This document shows, in pieces, positions 9,086 through 19,893 of a DNA stretch of 64,000 nt. Every line of letters starts with the position of its first letter. Within the stretch, counting starts at the first letter, position 1. The stretch covers positions 84,783 through 148,782 of the forward strand of contig NZ_JBFNXH010000015.1 in NCBI RefSeq assembly GCF_040812395.1, written 5' to 3'. This DNA is from Paenibacillus_E sp040812395. Its GTDB lineage: Bacteria; Bacillota; Bacilli; Paenibacillales; NBRC-103111. The notes under the pieces were generated by a model, which was not told the origin of the DNA, ran no database searches, and saw nothing but the letters and a program-made list of their open reading frames with translations. The translations under genes were made by a program, and so were the position numbers.

Positions 9086-10113
9086 AAAAGCTGCTCAATA
9101 CGCTATTTATTACACAGCCCGATGTCTATATGTCGTTAGATGGTGATAACATTGTTCTTCTTAAAGAGGAGGAGAAGCTAGGCAGATTTCCTTTGCACAA
9201 CTTGGAATCTATCATTTCCTTTGGATATACGGGTGCGAGTCCAGCATTGATGGGTTATTGCGCGGAGCGGAATATCTCGATCGTGTTTTTCACTATGAAC
9301 GGCAGATTTCTTGCCAGAGTCATAGGGGAAAGCAAGGGCAATGTTGTTCTGAGAAAGAAACAATATATGGTATCGGAAGATGTAGCCCAGTCGGCGAAGA
9401 TAGCTCGAAATTTTATTGTCGGCAAGATTTACAATCACAAATGGATCATTGAGAGAATGACCCGAGATTACCCATTGCGCATCGATGTTAATCAGTTCAA
9501 AGCTATATCACAGCAGCTATCTGCAATAATTTTAGACGTAAGAGAGTGCGAAGATTTAGAAAGACTAAGAGGACTGGAAGGTCAAGCGGCTGTTAACTAC
9601 AATAAACTAGTTGACTCCATGATCTTGCAGCAAAAGGGAGATTTCTATTTTCATTCAAGATCCCGTAGGCCCCCATTGGATAACGTAAATGCGATGCTTT
9701 CGTTTGCCTATTCACTTTTAGCCAATGACGTGGCATCTGCACTGGAAGGCGTTGGTTTGGATGCTTATGTTGGATTTTTGCATCGTGATCGTCCGGGCCG
9801 TGTGTCTTTGGCACTCGATATGATGGAAGAGCTGCGAGGTGTTTACGCAGACAGATTTGTGTTGTCGCTAATCAATATGAAGATTGTGAATAAAGATGAT
9901 TTTTTGAAAAAAGAAAACGGTGCTGTCATCATGAAAGATGAGGGGAGAAAGAAGTTTCTAACCGCATGGCAAAATAAGAAGCAAGAGAAAATTACACATC
10001 CCTATCTAGGTGAGAAGATTTCATGGGGTTTGGTACCGCATGCGCAGGCCTTGCTGCTTGCCCGTTATTTACGCAGTGATCTGGATGAATATCCACCATT
10101 CATGTGGAAGTAG
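9082..10113 (+). CDS. cas1: Cas1 integrase (type I-C)
   Basis: Catalytic subunit of the spacer-insertion complex. 343 residues. The metal-binding triad is in place: E166 (RGLEGQAA), H234 (GFLHRDRPGR) and D246 (VSLALDMMEELR). RSRRPPLDNVNAMLSF is also typical. It overlaps cas4 by ATGA and is followed after 10 bases by cas2, so adaptation genes form one translational unit at the promoter-distal end, next to the leader. Confidence 0.97.
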   Translation: MKKLLNTLFITQPDVYMSLDGDNIVLLKEEEKLGRFPLHNLESIISFGYTGASPALMGYCAERNISIVFFTMNGRFLARVIGESKGNVVLRKKQYMVSEDVAQSAKIARNFIVGKIYNHKWIIERMTRDYPLRIDVNQFKAISQQLSAIILDVRECEDLERLRGLEGQAAVNYNKLVDSMILQQKGDFYFHSRSRRPPLDNVNAMLSFAYSLLANDVASALEGVGLDAYVGFLHRDRPGRVSLALDMMEELRGVYADRFVLSLINMKIVNKDDFLKKENGAVIMKDEGRKKFLTAWQNKKQEKITHPYLGEKISWGLVPHAQALLLARYLRSDLDEYPPFMWK

Positions 10114-10123
10114 GTGAATTGAG

Positions 10124-10414
10124 CTGCTGGTTTTAATTACGTATGATGTAAGCACAGTTAGCAGTGAAGGGCAAAGAAGACTGCGTCAAGTTTCAAAAAC
10201 ATGCCAAAATTATGGCCAACGTGTTCAAAATTCAGTGTTTGAATGCATTGTGGACGCTACACAATTTGCTGTATTAAAGTTGAAGCTCCTCGATATTATT
10301 GATCAAGAGCAGGACAGCCTTAGGTTCTATCAATTGGGCAATAATTATAAGAGTAAGGTAGAACATATTGGAGTGAAAGAGTCGATTGATTTAGAAGGTC
10401 CTTTGATTTTGTAG
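10124..10414 (+). CDS. cas2: Cas2, with no canonical start codon
   Basis: Structural partner of Cas1 in spacer integration. The frame encodes 96 residues beginning LLVLITYDVST and containing CQNYGQRVQNSVFEC, RFYQLGNN and a final DLEGPLIL, a full-length type I-C Cas2. An in-frame TGA at 10115-10117 sits just upstream. Between it and the conserved first strand there is no ATG, GTG or TTG; the codons are ATT, GAG, CTG, CTG. Homologues start with Met where the first CTG (10124) lies, and AGGTGA (10112-10117) is spaced suitably. So translation probably starts at CTG, or at ATT at 10118. The first in-frame GTG is in the middle of the protein. Identity is certain; the start is inferred. Confidence 0.93.
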   Translation: MLVLITYDVSTVSSEGQRRLRQVSKTCQNYGQRVQNSVFECIVDATQFAVLKLKLLDIIDQEQDSLRFYQLGNNYKSKVEHIGVKESIDLEGPLIL

Positions 10415-10595
10415 TGCGAACGTGCGGTGCGAACTTGTAGCTCACATGGTTTTGTGGGGACATTCGCACCAGAAAAATGAGTAATCGAGTTGAGTTTGAT
10501 GTGATTTTACGCATATTACTTTGGGATTTTGTTGATTTATGCGTGTTTTTGATTGTATTTATTGAGTTTTAGTCATTTTGCAATCAAAAATCGCT
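10415..10595 (+). promoter_or_regulatory. CRISPR leader
   Basis: About 180 AT-rich bases between the cas2 stop and the first repeat, with no reading frame. By position and orientation (repeat ends in GATTGAAAT on the side away from cas2) this is the leader that carries the array promoter and the integration-anchoring sequence. Confidence 0.8.
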
Positions 10596-13500
10596 GTCAC
10601 ACCCCTTACGGGTGCGTGGATTGAAATCTCGATATAAGTTTCTAGCAACTCTTTTGACGGTGTCACACCCCTTACGGGTGCGTGGATTGAAATAGGTAGA
10701 TATTACTCCATCTGGTTCGGGATTTAGTTGTCGCACCCCTTACGGGTGCGTGGATTGAAATACTCCGTTCACTTGCACAAAATGTTTCGCGGCTAGTCGC
10801 ACCCCTTACGGGTGCGTGGATTGAAATATTAGCTATTTAATTTGTTGGATGGTTAACGAAGTCGCACCCCTTACGGGTGCGTGGATTGAAATTATTGATT
10901 ATTTTAGTTTCATTTCCAAATTTTTGTCGCACCCCTTACGGGTGCGTGGATTGAAATTCAATCCCTTTTGCAATAAGAGTCTCAAAAGATTGTCGCACCC
11001 CTTACGGGTGCGTGGATTGAAATAGTCAGAGAAATATTTGAAAAGGTATCGCATTAAGTCGCACCCCTTACGGGTGCGTGGATTGAAATAAGTAAGTCTG
11101 ATATACAAATTGTTGCTTATGAGTCGCACCCCTTACGGGTGCGTGGATTGAAATAACAATAGTTTGTTTAGATGAAGCTCATACGGATCGTCGCACCCCT
11201 TACGGGTGCGTGGATTGAAATAGTCAGAGAAATATTTGAAAAGGTATCGCATTAAGCGTCGCACCCCTTACGGGTGCGTGGATTGAAATTTCCTCTTTTC
11301 TCATCATCATTTTTTTATAAAACGTCGCACCCCTTACGGGTGCGTGGATTGAAATATTTGCATTGTTATTGCAATGGTATTCAAGATACGTCGCACCCCT
11401 TACGGGTGCGTGGATTGAAATGCTCCGGTCTTGGCTGATATCTTTTTGATATGTCGTCGCACCCCTTACGGGTGCGTGGATTGAAATCCTATGACGGTAC
11501 TCCCATCCATCCCCGATTTACGTCGCACCCCTTACGGGTGCGTGGATTGAAATCATGATAGGTTAACTGTTTGATTGCCAGGAATCGTCGCACCCCTTAC
11601 GGGTGCGTGGATTGAAATCCCTTGATACCAAAGAAGTTAAAGAAGGAAGAGGTCGCACCCCTTACGGGTGCGTGGATTGAAATATTGGTTGAACCTCCCC
11701 ACTAAATATTCAAACTTGTCGCACCCCTTACGGGTGCGTGGATTGAAATTTTGAAGCCGGAGCTGTCGTCTGAGCGGTCGTTGTCGCACCCCTTACGGGT
11801 GCGTGGATTGAAATATTCCTGGAAACCTTATTCGCCAGGCAACGCATATTGTCGCACCCCTTACGGGTGCGTGGATTGAAATACTTTTAGCAACCCTTTT
11901 TGGTCAACAAGATTACGTCGCACCCCTTACGGGTGCGTGGATTGAAATAATGCACTCACCTCATTAATTAATGATTACCCAAGTCGCACCCCTTACGGGT
12001 GCGTGGATTGAAATCATAAACTCACCCATTAGCTGTGACCTCCTTCGGTCGCACCCCTTACGGGTGCGTGGATTGAAATCTCCCACTCCAGCGGCCCCCG
12101 CATTGACGTTTACGTCGCACCCCTTACGGGTGCGTGGATTGAAATTTGGATAACCTCCATGGCGATATTAGAGACATTGTCGCACCCCTTACGGGTGCGT
12201 GGATTGAAATTTGGATAACCTCCATGGCGATATTAGAGACATTGTCGCACCCCTTACGGGTGCGTGGATTGAAATTTGGATAACCTCCATGGCGATATTA
12301 GAGACATTGTCGCACCCCTTACGGGTGCGTGGATTGAAATAGGGTTATTTGAACAAGAGAGAAAATCCTGTATACCGTCGCACCCCTTACGGGTGCGTGG
12401 ATTGAAATCCTATGGCGACTGTGTAACCATAAATTCCAACGATGTCGCACCCCTTACGGGTGCGTGGATTGAAATTGTTCTTTGTGGACCATACCCGCAA
12501 CCTTCTGAAGTCGCACCCCTTACGGGTGCGTGGATTGAAATCCATATAATCAGAGAAACCTATGAGAACGAGTGCGTCGCACCCCTTACGGGTGCGTGGA
12601 TTGAAATGCTAGTGCCGCATTGCCCGCAATAACTTCCTCGTTGTCGCACCCCTTACGGGTGCGTGGATTGAAATTCTCCTACAATTCAAAGTATTGCAAC
12701 CGATCCGATGTCGCACCCCTTACGGGTGCGTGGATTGAAATTGATTTTTTGTCGTAATAATCGTCACGATACAAGAGTCGCACCCCTTACGGGTGCGTGG
12801 ATTGAAATCATTGCCTCAAAACTGCATACTACCTTTAGCGATGTCGCACCCCTTACGGGTGCGTGGATTGAAATTGATTGATCTGTACGGTATCGTTAAT
12901 GGATATAAGTCGTCGCACCCCTTACGGGTGCGTGGATTGAAATTGAATCCATCCTGTAGTTAAGTTGGCCGCATCCGTCGCACCCCTTACGGGTGCGTGG
13001 ATTGAAATTTACAACTGCATTTGTCACGTCCTGTCTTTGTGGTCGCACCCCTTACGGGTGCGTGGATTGAAATTTACAACTGCATTTGTCACGTCCTGTC
13101 TTTGTGAGTCGCACCCCTTACGGGTGCGTGGATTGAAATATCAAATCCTAGTGCGAGCAACGCAGCTACGACGTCGCACCCCTTACGGGTGCGTGGATTG
13201 AAATTACAATACTCCGTGCTGAAATCATCACTACACATGTCGCACCCCTTACGGGTGCGTGGATTGAAATCCATTTGATGAAAAACAAGAATGGGGATAG
13301 GGTGTCGCACCCCTTACGGGTGCGTGGATTGAAATTCTTTGCAAAACTGCATGGCATTGACAATGGTCTTGTCGCACCCCTTACGGGTGCGTGGATTGAA
13401 ATACTAGACGCGGATCGGCTTCACGAAGCTTGTCCAGTCGCACCCCTTACGGGTGCGTGGATTGAAATCCGAAGGTTTTACCTACTTCCTCGGTATAACT

Positions 13501-16500
13501 CTGTCGCACCCCTTACGGGTGCGTGGATTGAAATTCATTCAGCTGCGCTATACCAGACGCTGTGGTCGTCGCACCCCTTACGGGTGCGTGGATTGAAATA
13601 ATTTAGCTAAGTTATTCCCCACCGTTTTTATGGTCGCACCCCTTACGGGTGCGTGGATTGAAATTCTTAGGTTCGTCACTTAAAAAGTCACTGGATTATG
13701 GTCGCACCCCTTACGGGTGCGTGGATTGAAATGCCGGTTGCGTCTTGATAAAGCTGGGCGACGTCGTCGCACCCCTTACGGGTGCGTGGATTGAAATTGA
13801 TAACGTCACTCTTGCAAATCAACAGGCCTTAAGTCGCACCCCTTACGGGTGCGTGGATTGAAATTTAGCCTTTTGCAACAAAAGTCACATCGACTTGGTC
13901 GTCGCACCCCTTACGGGTGCGTGGATTGAAATAAAACATTCCTCACCAATATCCAGCCGCAAACCGTGTCGCACCCCTTACGGGTGCGTGGATTGAAATA
14001 TTAATGTAGAACTTGTTATCGCCGCCTACGATTGTCGCACCCCTTACGGGTGCGTGGATTGAAATATGATTAGTTTATGCTTCGAATCAAGGGCATCAGT
14101 CGCACCCCTTACGGGTGCGTGGATTGAAATTGAATTCCTCTGGTGCTCTAAATGTGAACATGTGTCGCACCCCTTACGGGTGCGTGGATTGAAATCCATA
14201 CGTGGTCAAATGGGGTCCATCGCATGTCGTCGCACCCCTTACGGGTGCGTGGATTGAAATATGGCGACATATTGATTACGTATAATTTCGACCGCACGTC
14301 GCACCCCTTACGGGTGCGTGGATTGAAATCCCGTCCATTCAGGTCTATGATCCGTGGATCGAGGTCGCACCCCTTACGGGTGCGTGGATTGAAATACACA
14401 CGTACCATTACGCATAAAATCACTCCTTTGTCGCACCCCTTACGGGTGCGTGGATTGAAATGTTAGAGATACAAAAGTTGGTGCTAGAGTTATCGTCGCA
14501 CCCCTTACGGGTGCGTGGATTGAAATCAAAGAAGAACGGTAAAACATCTTTGATCGCAGGTGTCGCACCCCTTACGGGTGCGTGGATTGAAATCGAGGAT
14601 ATGAAGGTCTTGTACTATCAAGGAAAAAGTCGCACCCCTTACGGGTGCGTGGATTGAAATTGGATCCTGTAGCTTATGACTTGGGCATCCAAGCCAAGTC
14701 GCACCCCTTACGGGTGCGTGGATTGAAATTTTTGATGCATTACCTGATCAAGCTTCTTATCCGTCGCACCCCTTACGGGTGCGTGGATTGAAATATCAAT
14801 TGCGATCCCACCGCCGCTATTTCTTCCGAGTCGCACCCCTTACGGGTGCGTGGATTGAAATTGTTTGCAAATTGTGGCAACCGATTGTATTTACCCGTCG
14901 CACCCCTTACGGGTGCGTGGATTGAAATAGATTAAAACATATGGACTATTTTTTCGTTTTATCGTCGCACCCCTTACGGGTGCGTGGATTGAAATTATGT
15001 ACAGTTTACGAGTTAGAAGGGAGGAAACAGTCGCACCCCTTACGGGTGCGTGGATTGAAATTATATCCAACAATCAGATAAACCATAATAGAGCAAGTCG
15101 CACCCCTTACGGGTGCGTGGATTGAAATCCGGCTGACCGTACTTAAAAGAATCCCCTCAGAGTCGCACCCCTTACGGGTGCGTGGATTGAAATATTGGCG
15201 CGCATCACATGTATAAAAAGTAAAACAGTCGCACCCCTTACGGGTGCGTGGATTGAAATATCTCACCCACCTGCAATCATGTGTTCTCACTATAGTCGCA
15301 CCCCTTACGGGTGCGTGGATTGAAATTTTTTTCTGTAGATCCTTTAGATGTTTTCATGTGTCGCACCCCTTACGGGTGCGTGGATTGAAATAAAGTATGT
15401 CCCTCCAGGGAGACCATACTCACCTAGTCGCACCCCTTACGGGTGCGTGGATTGAAATCTTTCTGGTCGTGTTCAGGACAAGGAGCTGTGCAAAGTCGCA
15501 CCCCTTACGGGTGCGTGGATTGAAATTTGCAGCGCTGGAGGCACTATGACTGGGCAGGCGTCGCACCCCTTACGGGTGCGTGGATTGAAATATTATTGGG
15601 GCATGGATCAGCAGACCAAGAAATGGTCGCACCCCTTACGGGTGCGTGGATTGAAATCAATTGATCCGGACTATCTGCCTCTATGCCAGCTGTCGCACCC
15701 CTTACGGGTGCGTGGATTGAAATAAATGGTTGAAAGCGCGTTGATCGTGGATGAGCAGTCGCACCCCTTACGGGTGCGTGGATTGAAATATCCATATAAT
15801 GCGACAATTCAATGTATTGGATAGTCGCACCCCTTACGGGTGCGTGGATTGAAATGGTAATAGCGTGTACCTGAAGCACGTCGAGACCGGTGTCGCACCC
15901 CTTACGGGTGCGTGGATTGAAATGAATCACTCAACGCGGAAATTGGCGGCCTCTATTCGTCGCACCCCTTACGGGTGCGTGGATTGAAATCTGTGAGTCC
16001 CGCGATGGAGGCGCAGCTAGACGGTCGCACCCCTTACGGGTGCGTGGATTGAAATTCTATAGTAATCTTGGTGCTACGTCTAAACATAAGTCGCACCCCT
16101 TACGGGTGCGTGGATTGAAATACCAAAACCGCCCCGGACGAAGTAAGTTTCACAACGTCGCACCCCATACGGGTGCGTGGATTGAAATGTAAGATGATCC
16201 CAGTGGCTTAACCGTGCCTTAGCGTCGCACCCCTTACGGGTGCGTGGATTGAAATGGAACTACAAAAATGTCTGAGGAGTTTATGGCCGTCGCACCCCTT
16301 ACGGGTGCGTGGATTGAAATTGCGATATCCGGCTCTTTTGATAACCCATACGGGGCGTCGCACCCCTTACGGGTGCGTGGATTGAAATAAAACTGCATTT
16401 TGGGTTGAATGCCACTCATATGGTCGCACCCCTTACGGGTGCGTGGATTGAAATGACTCATACCCGCGGCACACGTATCGATAATGTAAAGTCGCACCCC

Positions 16501-17380
16501 TTACGGGTGCGTGGATTGAAATTACGATCTCTCGACATCTCCAAGGAATGATGATGAAAGTCGCACCCCTTACGGGTGCGTGGATTGAAATATCAATGCG
16601 GTAAACGGAACTGCAATCAATGTTGTCGCACCCCTTACGGGTGCGTGGATTGAAATGACAATAAATCCTCGTTAACCGTTATATCCACGAGTCGCACCCC
16701 TTACGGGTGCGTGGATTGAAATTTTAGATCAAATATCGTGGCTGCTGAAGCAAAATGTCGCACCCCTTACGGGTGCGTGGATTGAAATTACATACCACTC
16801 AGAATCAAGTCGTAATCCACCATGTCGCACCCCTTACGGGTGCGTGGATTGAAATAAAGCTAGGAATGTTATCCGTCAAATTGCTATCTAGTCGCACCCC
16901 TTACGGGTGCGTGGATTGAAATTGCGGGATCTCTATTGCGTTGACGCCCTCGCGCATGTCGCACCCCTTACGGGTGCGTGGATTGAAATTCTCCAGTTTT
17001 GTTGTTGACTTTCATTTGGATTTAGTCGCACCCCTTACGGGTGCGTGGATTGAAATTACGAAACCATTGTGGTCAACAAGGTTGAAGAAGTCGCACCCCT
17101 TACGGGTGCGTGGATTGAAATTACGAAACCATTGTGGTCAACAAGGTTGAAGAAGTCGCACCCCTTACGGGTGCGTGGATTGAAATTACGAAACCATTGT
17201 GGTCAACAAGGTTGAAGAAGTCGCACCCCTTACGGGTGCGTGGATTGAAATGATAGTTGTTGTTATTGCTCCAGCGCTGCGGGGCGTCGCACCCCTTACG
17301 GGTGCGTGGATTGAAATTGTACCGTTGATGGTTGCTCTGCCCGATGTGTTGTCGCACCCCTTACGGGTGCGTGGTTGAAT
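10596..17380 (+). CRISPR. Type I-C CRISPR array, 103 repeats, 102 spacers
   Basis: The 32-bp repeat starts GTCGCACCCC and ends GTGCGTGGATTGAAAT; it holds a 7-bp stem CGCACCC / GGGTGCG with a 5-base loop. Repeat starts fall 65-69 bases apart, so spacers are 33-37 nt. I counted 103 repeat starts by eye from 10596 to 17351. The two leader-proximal repeats (10596, 10662) read GTCACACC. The repeat at 16157 reads CCCCATACG in place of CCCCTTACG. The last (17351) has lost a base in its 3' half (GTGGTTGAAT), the usual decay of the terminal repeat. Spacers 24-26 are identical, spacers 98-100 are identical, 37 and 38 differ by one 3' base, and 7 and 10 differ by two 3' bases. Transcription and crRNA direction follow the + strand. 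Confidence 0.98.
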
Positions 17381-17458
17381 TCTATCAAGGAAGGACAGGA
17401 TTCCGATGTTATCTGAAAGACCAGCAATATGTAAAACCAAAAAGAAGGGGATACATAA

Positions 17459-18040
17459 ATGACATTCATTGAATCAGTAGATATTGATTTTATCATGAAT
17501 GAAATGAAAGACTTTAAATATCCATGGTTTATAGCTGGTGGATGGGCAGTTGACTTGGGAATCGGGAAGATCACACGAGAACATATGGATATGGATATTT
17601 GTATTTTTCGTGAGAATATACAGCAAGTATTAGATTATTTCAGTGATTGGGAGATCCGAGTAGTTATTCCTGAATTACATGAACTGATCCCTTGTATTGA
17701 TGTTAAAGACGCATTGTTTCCAAGATATTGTTTGCACTTACGAAGAGGGGAACAATTTTTAGAAATACTTTTAACAGATAAGATTGATGATGAGGTGATA
17801 TATAGAAGAAATGATACGATTCGATTATCGGTTTCTGAATTTATTAGGAACGATTCTATTAACCGACCTTATGTAAATCCTATATGGCAACTTTTATTTA
17901 AATCGAAGAACCCTAGGGAACATGATGAAATGGATTTTAAGAACTATTTACCTTACATAAATTCTGAAGAGAAGAATTGGTTAAGGATGAATATTAACAG
18001 AACGGAACCAGAATCGAAATGGCTTACAGAACTTTGTTAG
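17459..18040 (+). CDS. Nucleotidyltransferase of the ANT(2'')/lincosamide-transferase fold
   Basis: 193 residues. The N-terminal part shows the minimal nucleotidyltransferase motif: AGGWAVDLGIGKITREH with G27-G28 and D32, followed by the DxD-like pair D44 and D46 in HMDMDICIF. Such proteins transfer a nucleotide to a small molecule or protein; some relatives inactivate aminoglycosides or lincosamides. The C-terminal half is helical and not diagnostic. AAGAAGGGG precedes the ATG. It lies 78 bases past the last CRISPR repeat and has no clear operon partner. Substrate unknown. Confidence 0.72.
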   Translation: MTFIESVDIDFIMNEMKDFKYPWFIAGGWAVDLGIGKITREHMDMDICIFRENIQQVLDYFSDWEIRVVIPELHELIPCIDVKDALFPRYCLHLRRGEQFLEILLTDKIDDEVIYRRNDTIRLSVSEFIRNDSINRPYVNPIWQLLFKSKNPREHDEMDFKNYLPYINSEEKNWLRMNINRTEPESKWLTELC

Positions 18041-18495
18041 AATATTATTTTTGAAAGTAACGCCCCATGGTCTTGTTGTCATCCGATTTGTGACCGTGGA
18101 TTCGTTATAAGGGAAGGTCGTCCGTTCAGTCCCCCTCAACATGAAAGGCGGCGATACTATTGAATTTTGTAAAGACTGTGCTGCGTTATTTTACGAAATA
18201 TTAACTGCTGTTTCACGTTTTCGTGATCATTATGAGTATGTTGGTCGGCGGCGGATTACTCAATATACTTGCAGCCACCCGACATTTAGCATTGACGATC
18301 TTGGATTCCGTCTTGCCCGGTCTTGTAGTAGTGATAGTTAAATTGAATAAGAATATCCAAAATAGAAAATACCTATTAGACTCTCTGTTGAAGAAGTGTT
18401 AAATTGATGGAGAACAATAGCGGATAAAAACGATGTACATAGTATGAATTGGTGTTTCATATCACCTCCACTAAAAAATAATAACCGGACAACCG
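18041..18495. other. Intergenic stretch without a recognised gene
   Basis: A short frame (18141-18341) and a hydrophobic segment in another frame (about 18170-18400, LLFHVFVIIMSMLVGGG) can be read, but there is no ribosome binding site and the hydrophobic frame has an in-frame stop near its beginning. This may be a decayed small membrane-protein gene; I do not call it. Confidence 0.4.
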
Positions 18496-18528
18496 GAGAC
18501 GAACAATTATACCGTTTGTCTCTTTTTT
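18496..18528 (+). terminator. Hairpin terminator
   Basis: Stem GAGACGAAC / GTTTGTCTC (one G-T pair) followed by TTTTTT, about 100 bases upstream of the binding-protein gene. Confidence 0.65.
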
Positions 18529-18629
18529 ATTTGGACAAGAATATCCATGGGCGAAGGTGCATAGAAGCATTCCGGCACGTCATTGTCAAATCGGCATACC
18601 ACAAATAATCTTATGGGAGGTCAATTCGT

Positions 18630-19535
18630 ATGAAAATAACCAGTTCAAGATCAGTCAAGTCAGCAGGTATTCTTGCATTAGGGCTAACCATTATCGTGTC
18701 AGGCTGCGCGAAGCAAACCAGCAGTCCCTTAGCAGCAAGTTCATCATCAACGGCGACAACTGCGGACAGCACTAAATCAAAGACAGTAGTCAAAGTTGGG
18801 ATAAATAATCTTCCGAATCCGCCGTACAGCTTCGTCGATGATAAGAATCAGCCTGTCGGGTATACCATCGATTACCTCAAGGAATTGGAAAAGAAACTGC
18901 CGGAATATAAGTTCGACTATGAGGCAGTCGACAGTGATTCCCAGCTCATTGGCACCGATTCCGGCAAATATGCCTTTGCGGCCAACTATTATTTCAGAAA
19001 TCCTGAAAGAGAGAAAAAATACATTTTTAATGAGCATGAATTTGGCTATTCCGTGACTGCGTTGGCAGTAAAAGCGGACCGGAACGACATCATATCTCTA
19101 GACGATCTGGTGGGAAAGAAATTGGTGCCGATGACGCCGACTTCTGGCTTGCGTTATATCATTAAGGATTATAATATTAAGCATCCAGGCAAAGAAATTA
19201 AAATAGAGGATATTGATAAAACAACTATATCAGATGATTTGAAGCTTGTTGATTCTGGCAAATATGAGGCTGATTTCATCAATGTTCATAATTTTGATGA
19301 CGTCAACCAGAAATTGAAGTTGAACTTGAAAATTGGTGGCGTCATTTCGAAAGAGCCGATCTGGGTTCTTTTCAACAAAAATCAAAGCGAATTGGCCAAG
19401 AAAGTGGATGCTGCTACGCTTGAACTCATCAATGACGGAACGCTTTCGAAATTTGCAGAGAAGTGGTTCAAGGTTGATTTCTTTAAGAGTATTGAGTTTG
19501 TTAAACAGGGCTATCAATTCAGAACAACGAATTAA
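18630..19535 (+). CDS. Amino-acid-type ABC substrate-binding lipoprotein (SBP_bac_3)
   Basis: 301 residues. A lipoprotein signal with lipobox IVSGC at about residues 22-26 anchors it outside the membrane. The binding fold starts with VVKVGINNLPNPPYSFVDDKNQPVGY-type sequence (KVGINNLPNPPYSF, then VGYTIDYLKELEKKL), typical of polar amino acid binding proteins, and ends FAEKWFKVDFF. GGGAGG is eight bases before the ATG. No permease or ATPase gene is adjacent: a terminator lies on each side, so it is a single-gene unit and its transporter must be elsewhere. Ligand unknown. Confidence 0.88.
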   Translation: MKITSSRSVKSAGILALGLTIIVSGCAKQTSSPLAASSSSTATTADSTKSKTVVKVGINNLPNPPYSFVDDKNQPVGYTIDYLKELEKKLPEYKFDYEAVDSDSQLIGTDSGKYAFAANYYFRNPEREKKYIFNEHEFGYSVTALAVKADRNDIISLDDLVGKKLVPMTPTSGLRYIIKDYNIKHPGKEIKIEDIDKTTISDDLKLVDSGKYEADFINVHNFDDVNQKLKLNLKIGGVISKEPIWVLFNKNQSELAKKVDAATLELINDGTLSKFAEKWFKVDFFKSIEFVKQGYQFRTTN

Positions 19536-19601
19536 GCAGCGGCGTCCGTTCTATGTGTTCCAGGTCGAGATGAACGCGTTCATAAAGCTTATCCAATCAA
19601 G

Positions 19602-19634
19602 AAGAGGCATGCTTTCCAGCACGCCTCTTTTTTG
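19602..19634 (+). terminator. Rho-independent terminator
   Basis: Stem AAGAGGCATGC / GCACGCCTCTT followed by TTTTT, closing the orphan binding-protein gene. Confidence 0.8.
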
Positions 19635-19721
19635 AATTTGTCGACAGCACTCCGCCGAACCGCATTCGATGCCTGGCTCGCCCCTGCGCCGCCACGGACA
19701 ATAACTCCTCCGAGGAAGTAA

Positions 19722-19752
19722 TTGACATTAATTAAGATGTGTTATAACATCT
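19722..19752 (+). promoter_or_regulatory. Promoter with overlapping dyad, upstream of the AEC carrier
   Basis: TTGACA at 19722 and TATAAC at 19743 are 15 bp apart. A perfect dyad AGATGT / ACATCT (19735-19740 and 19747-19752) overlaps the -10 box, a likely repressor site. The remaining stretch to 19893 holds no gene I recognise. Confidence 0.45.
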
Positions 19753-19893
19753 AGTCCAACGAACGTTATTTTTTTAATTATAAAAAAAGTGGTCTGCATT
19801 CTACAGATGGGTGGCCGTTTAGGAATTCGAGGGAAAAGGGCAGTCCCAGGGGAAGCATGGGTATTATGACAGAACGAACAGGAGGGCTCAGCC

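Noticed and set aside
10628..17090. Possible relatedness of spacers 1, 20 and 98 (shared TAGCAAC or GGTCAACAAG words)
   Set aside because: The matches are short and imperfect; cannot be told from chance without finding protospacers.
10899..17574. Many short frames in the CRISPR array on both strands (VAPLTGAWIEI, SHPLRVRGLK, FNPRTRKGCD repeats)
   Set aside because: They are translations of the 32-bp repeat itself; not genes.
18141..18341. 66-codon frame after the nucleotidyltransferase
   Set aside because: No ribosome binding site or family; a competing hydrophobic frame with a stop suggests decayed DNA.
19753..19893. Possible T-box or riboswitch before the AEC carrier gene
   Set aside because: No T-box core sequence, and no known riboswitch consensus could be matched.
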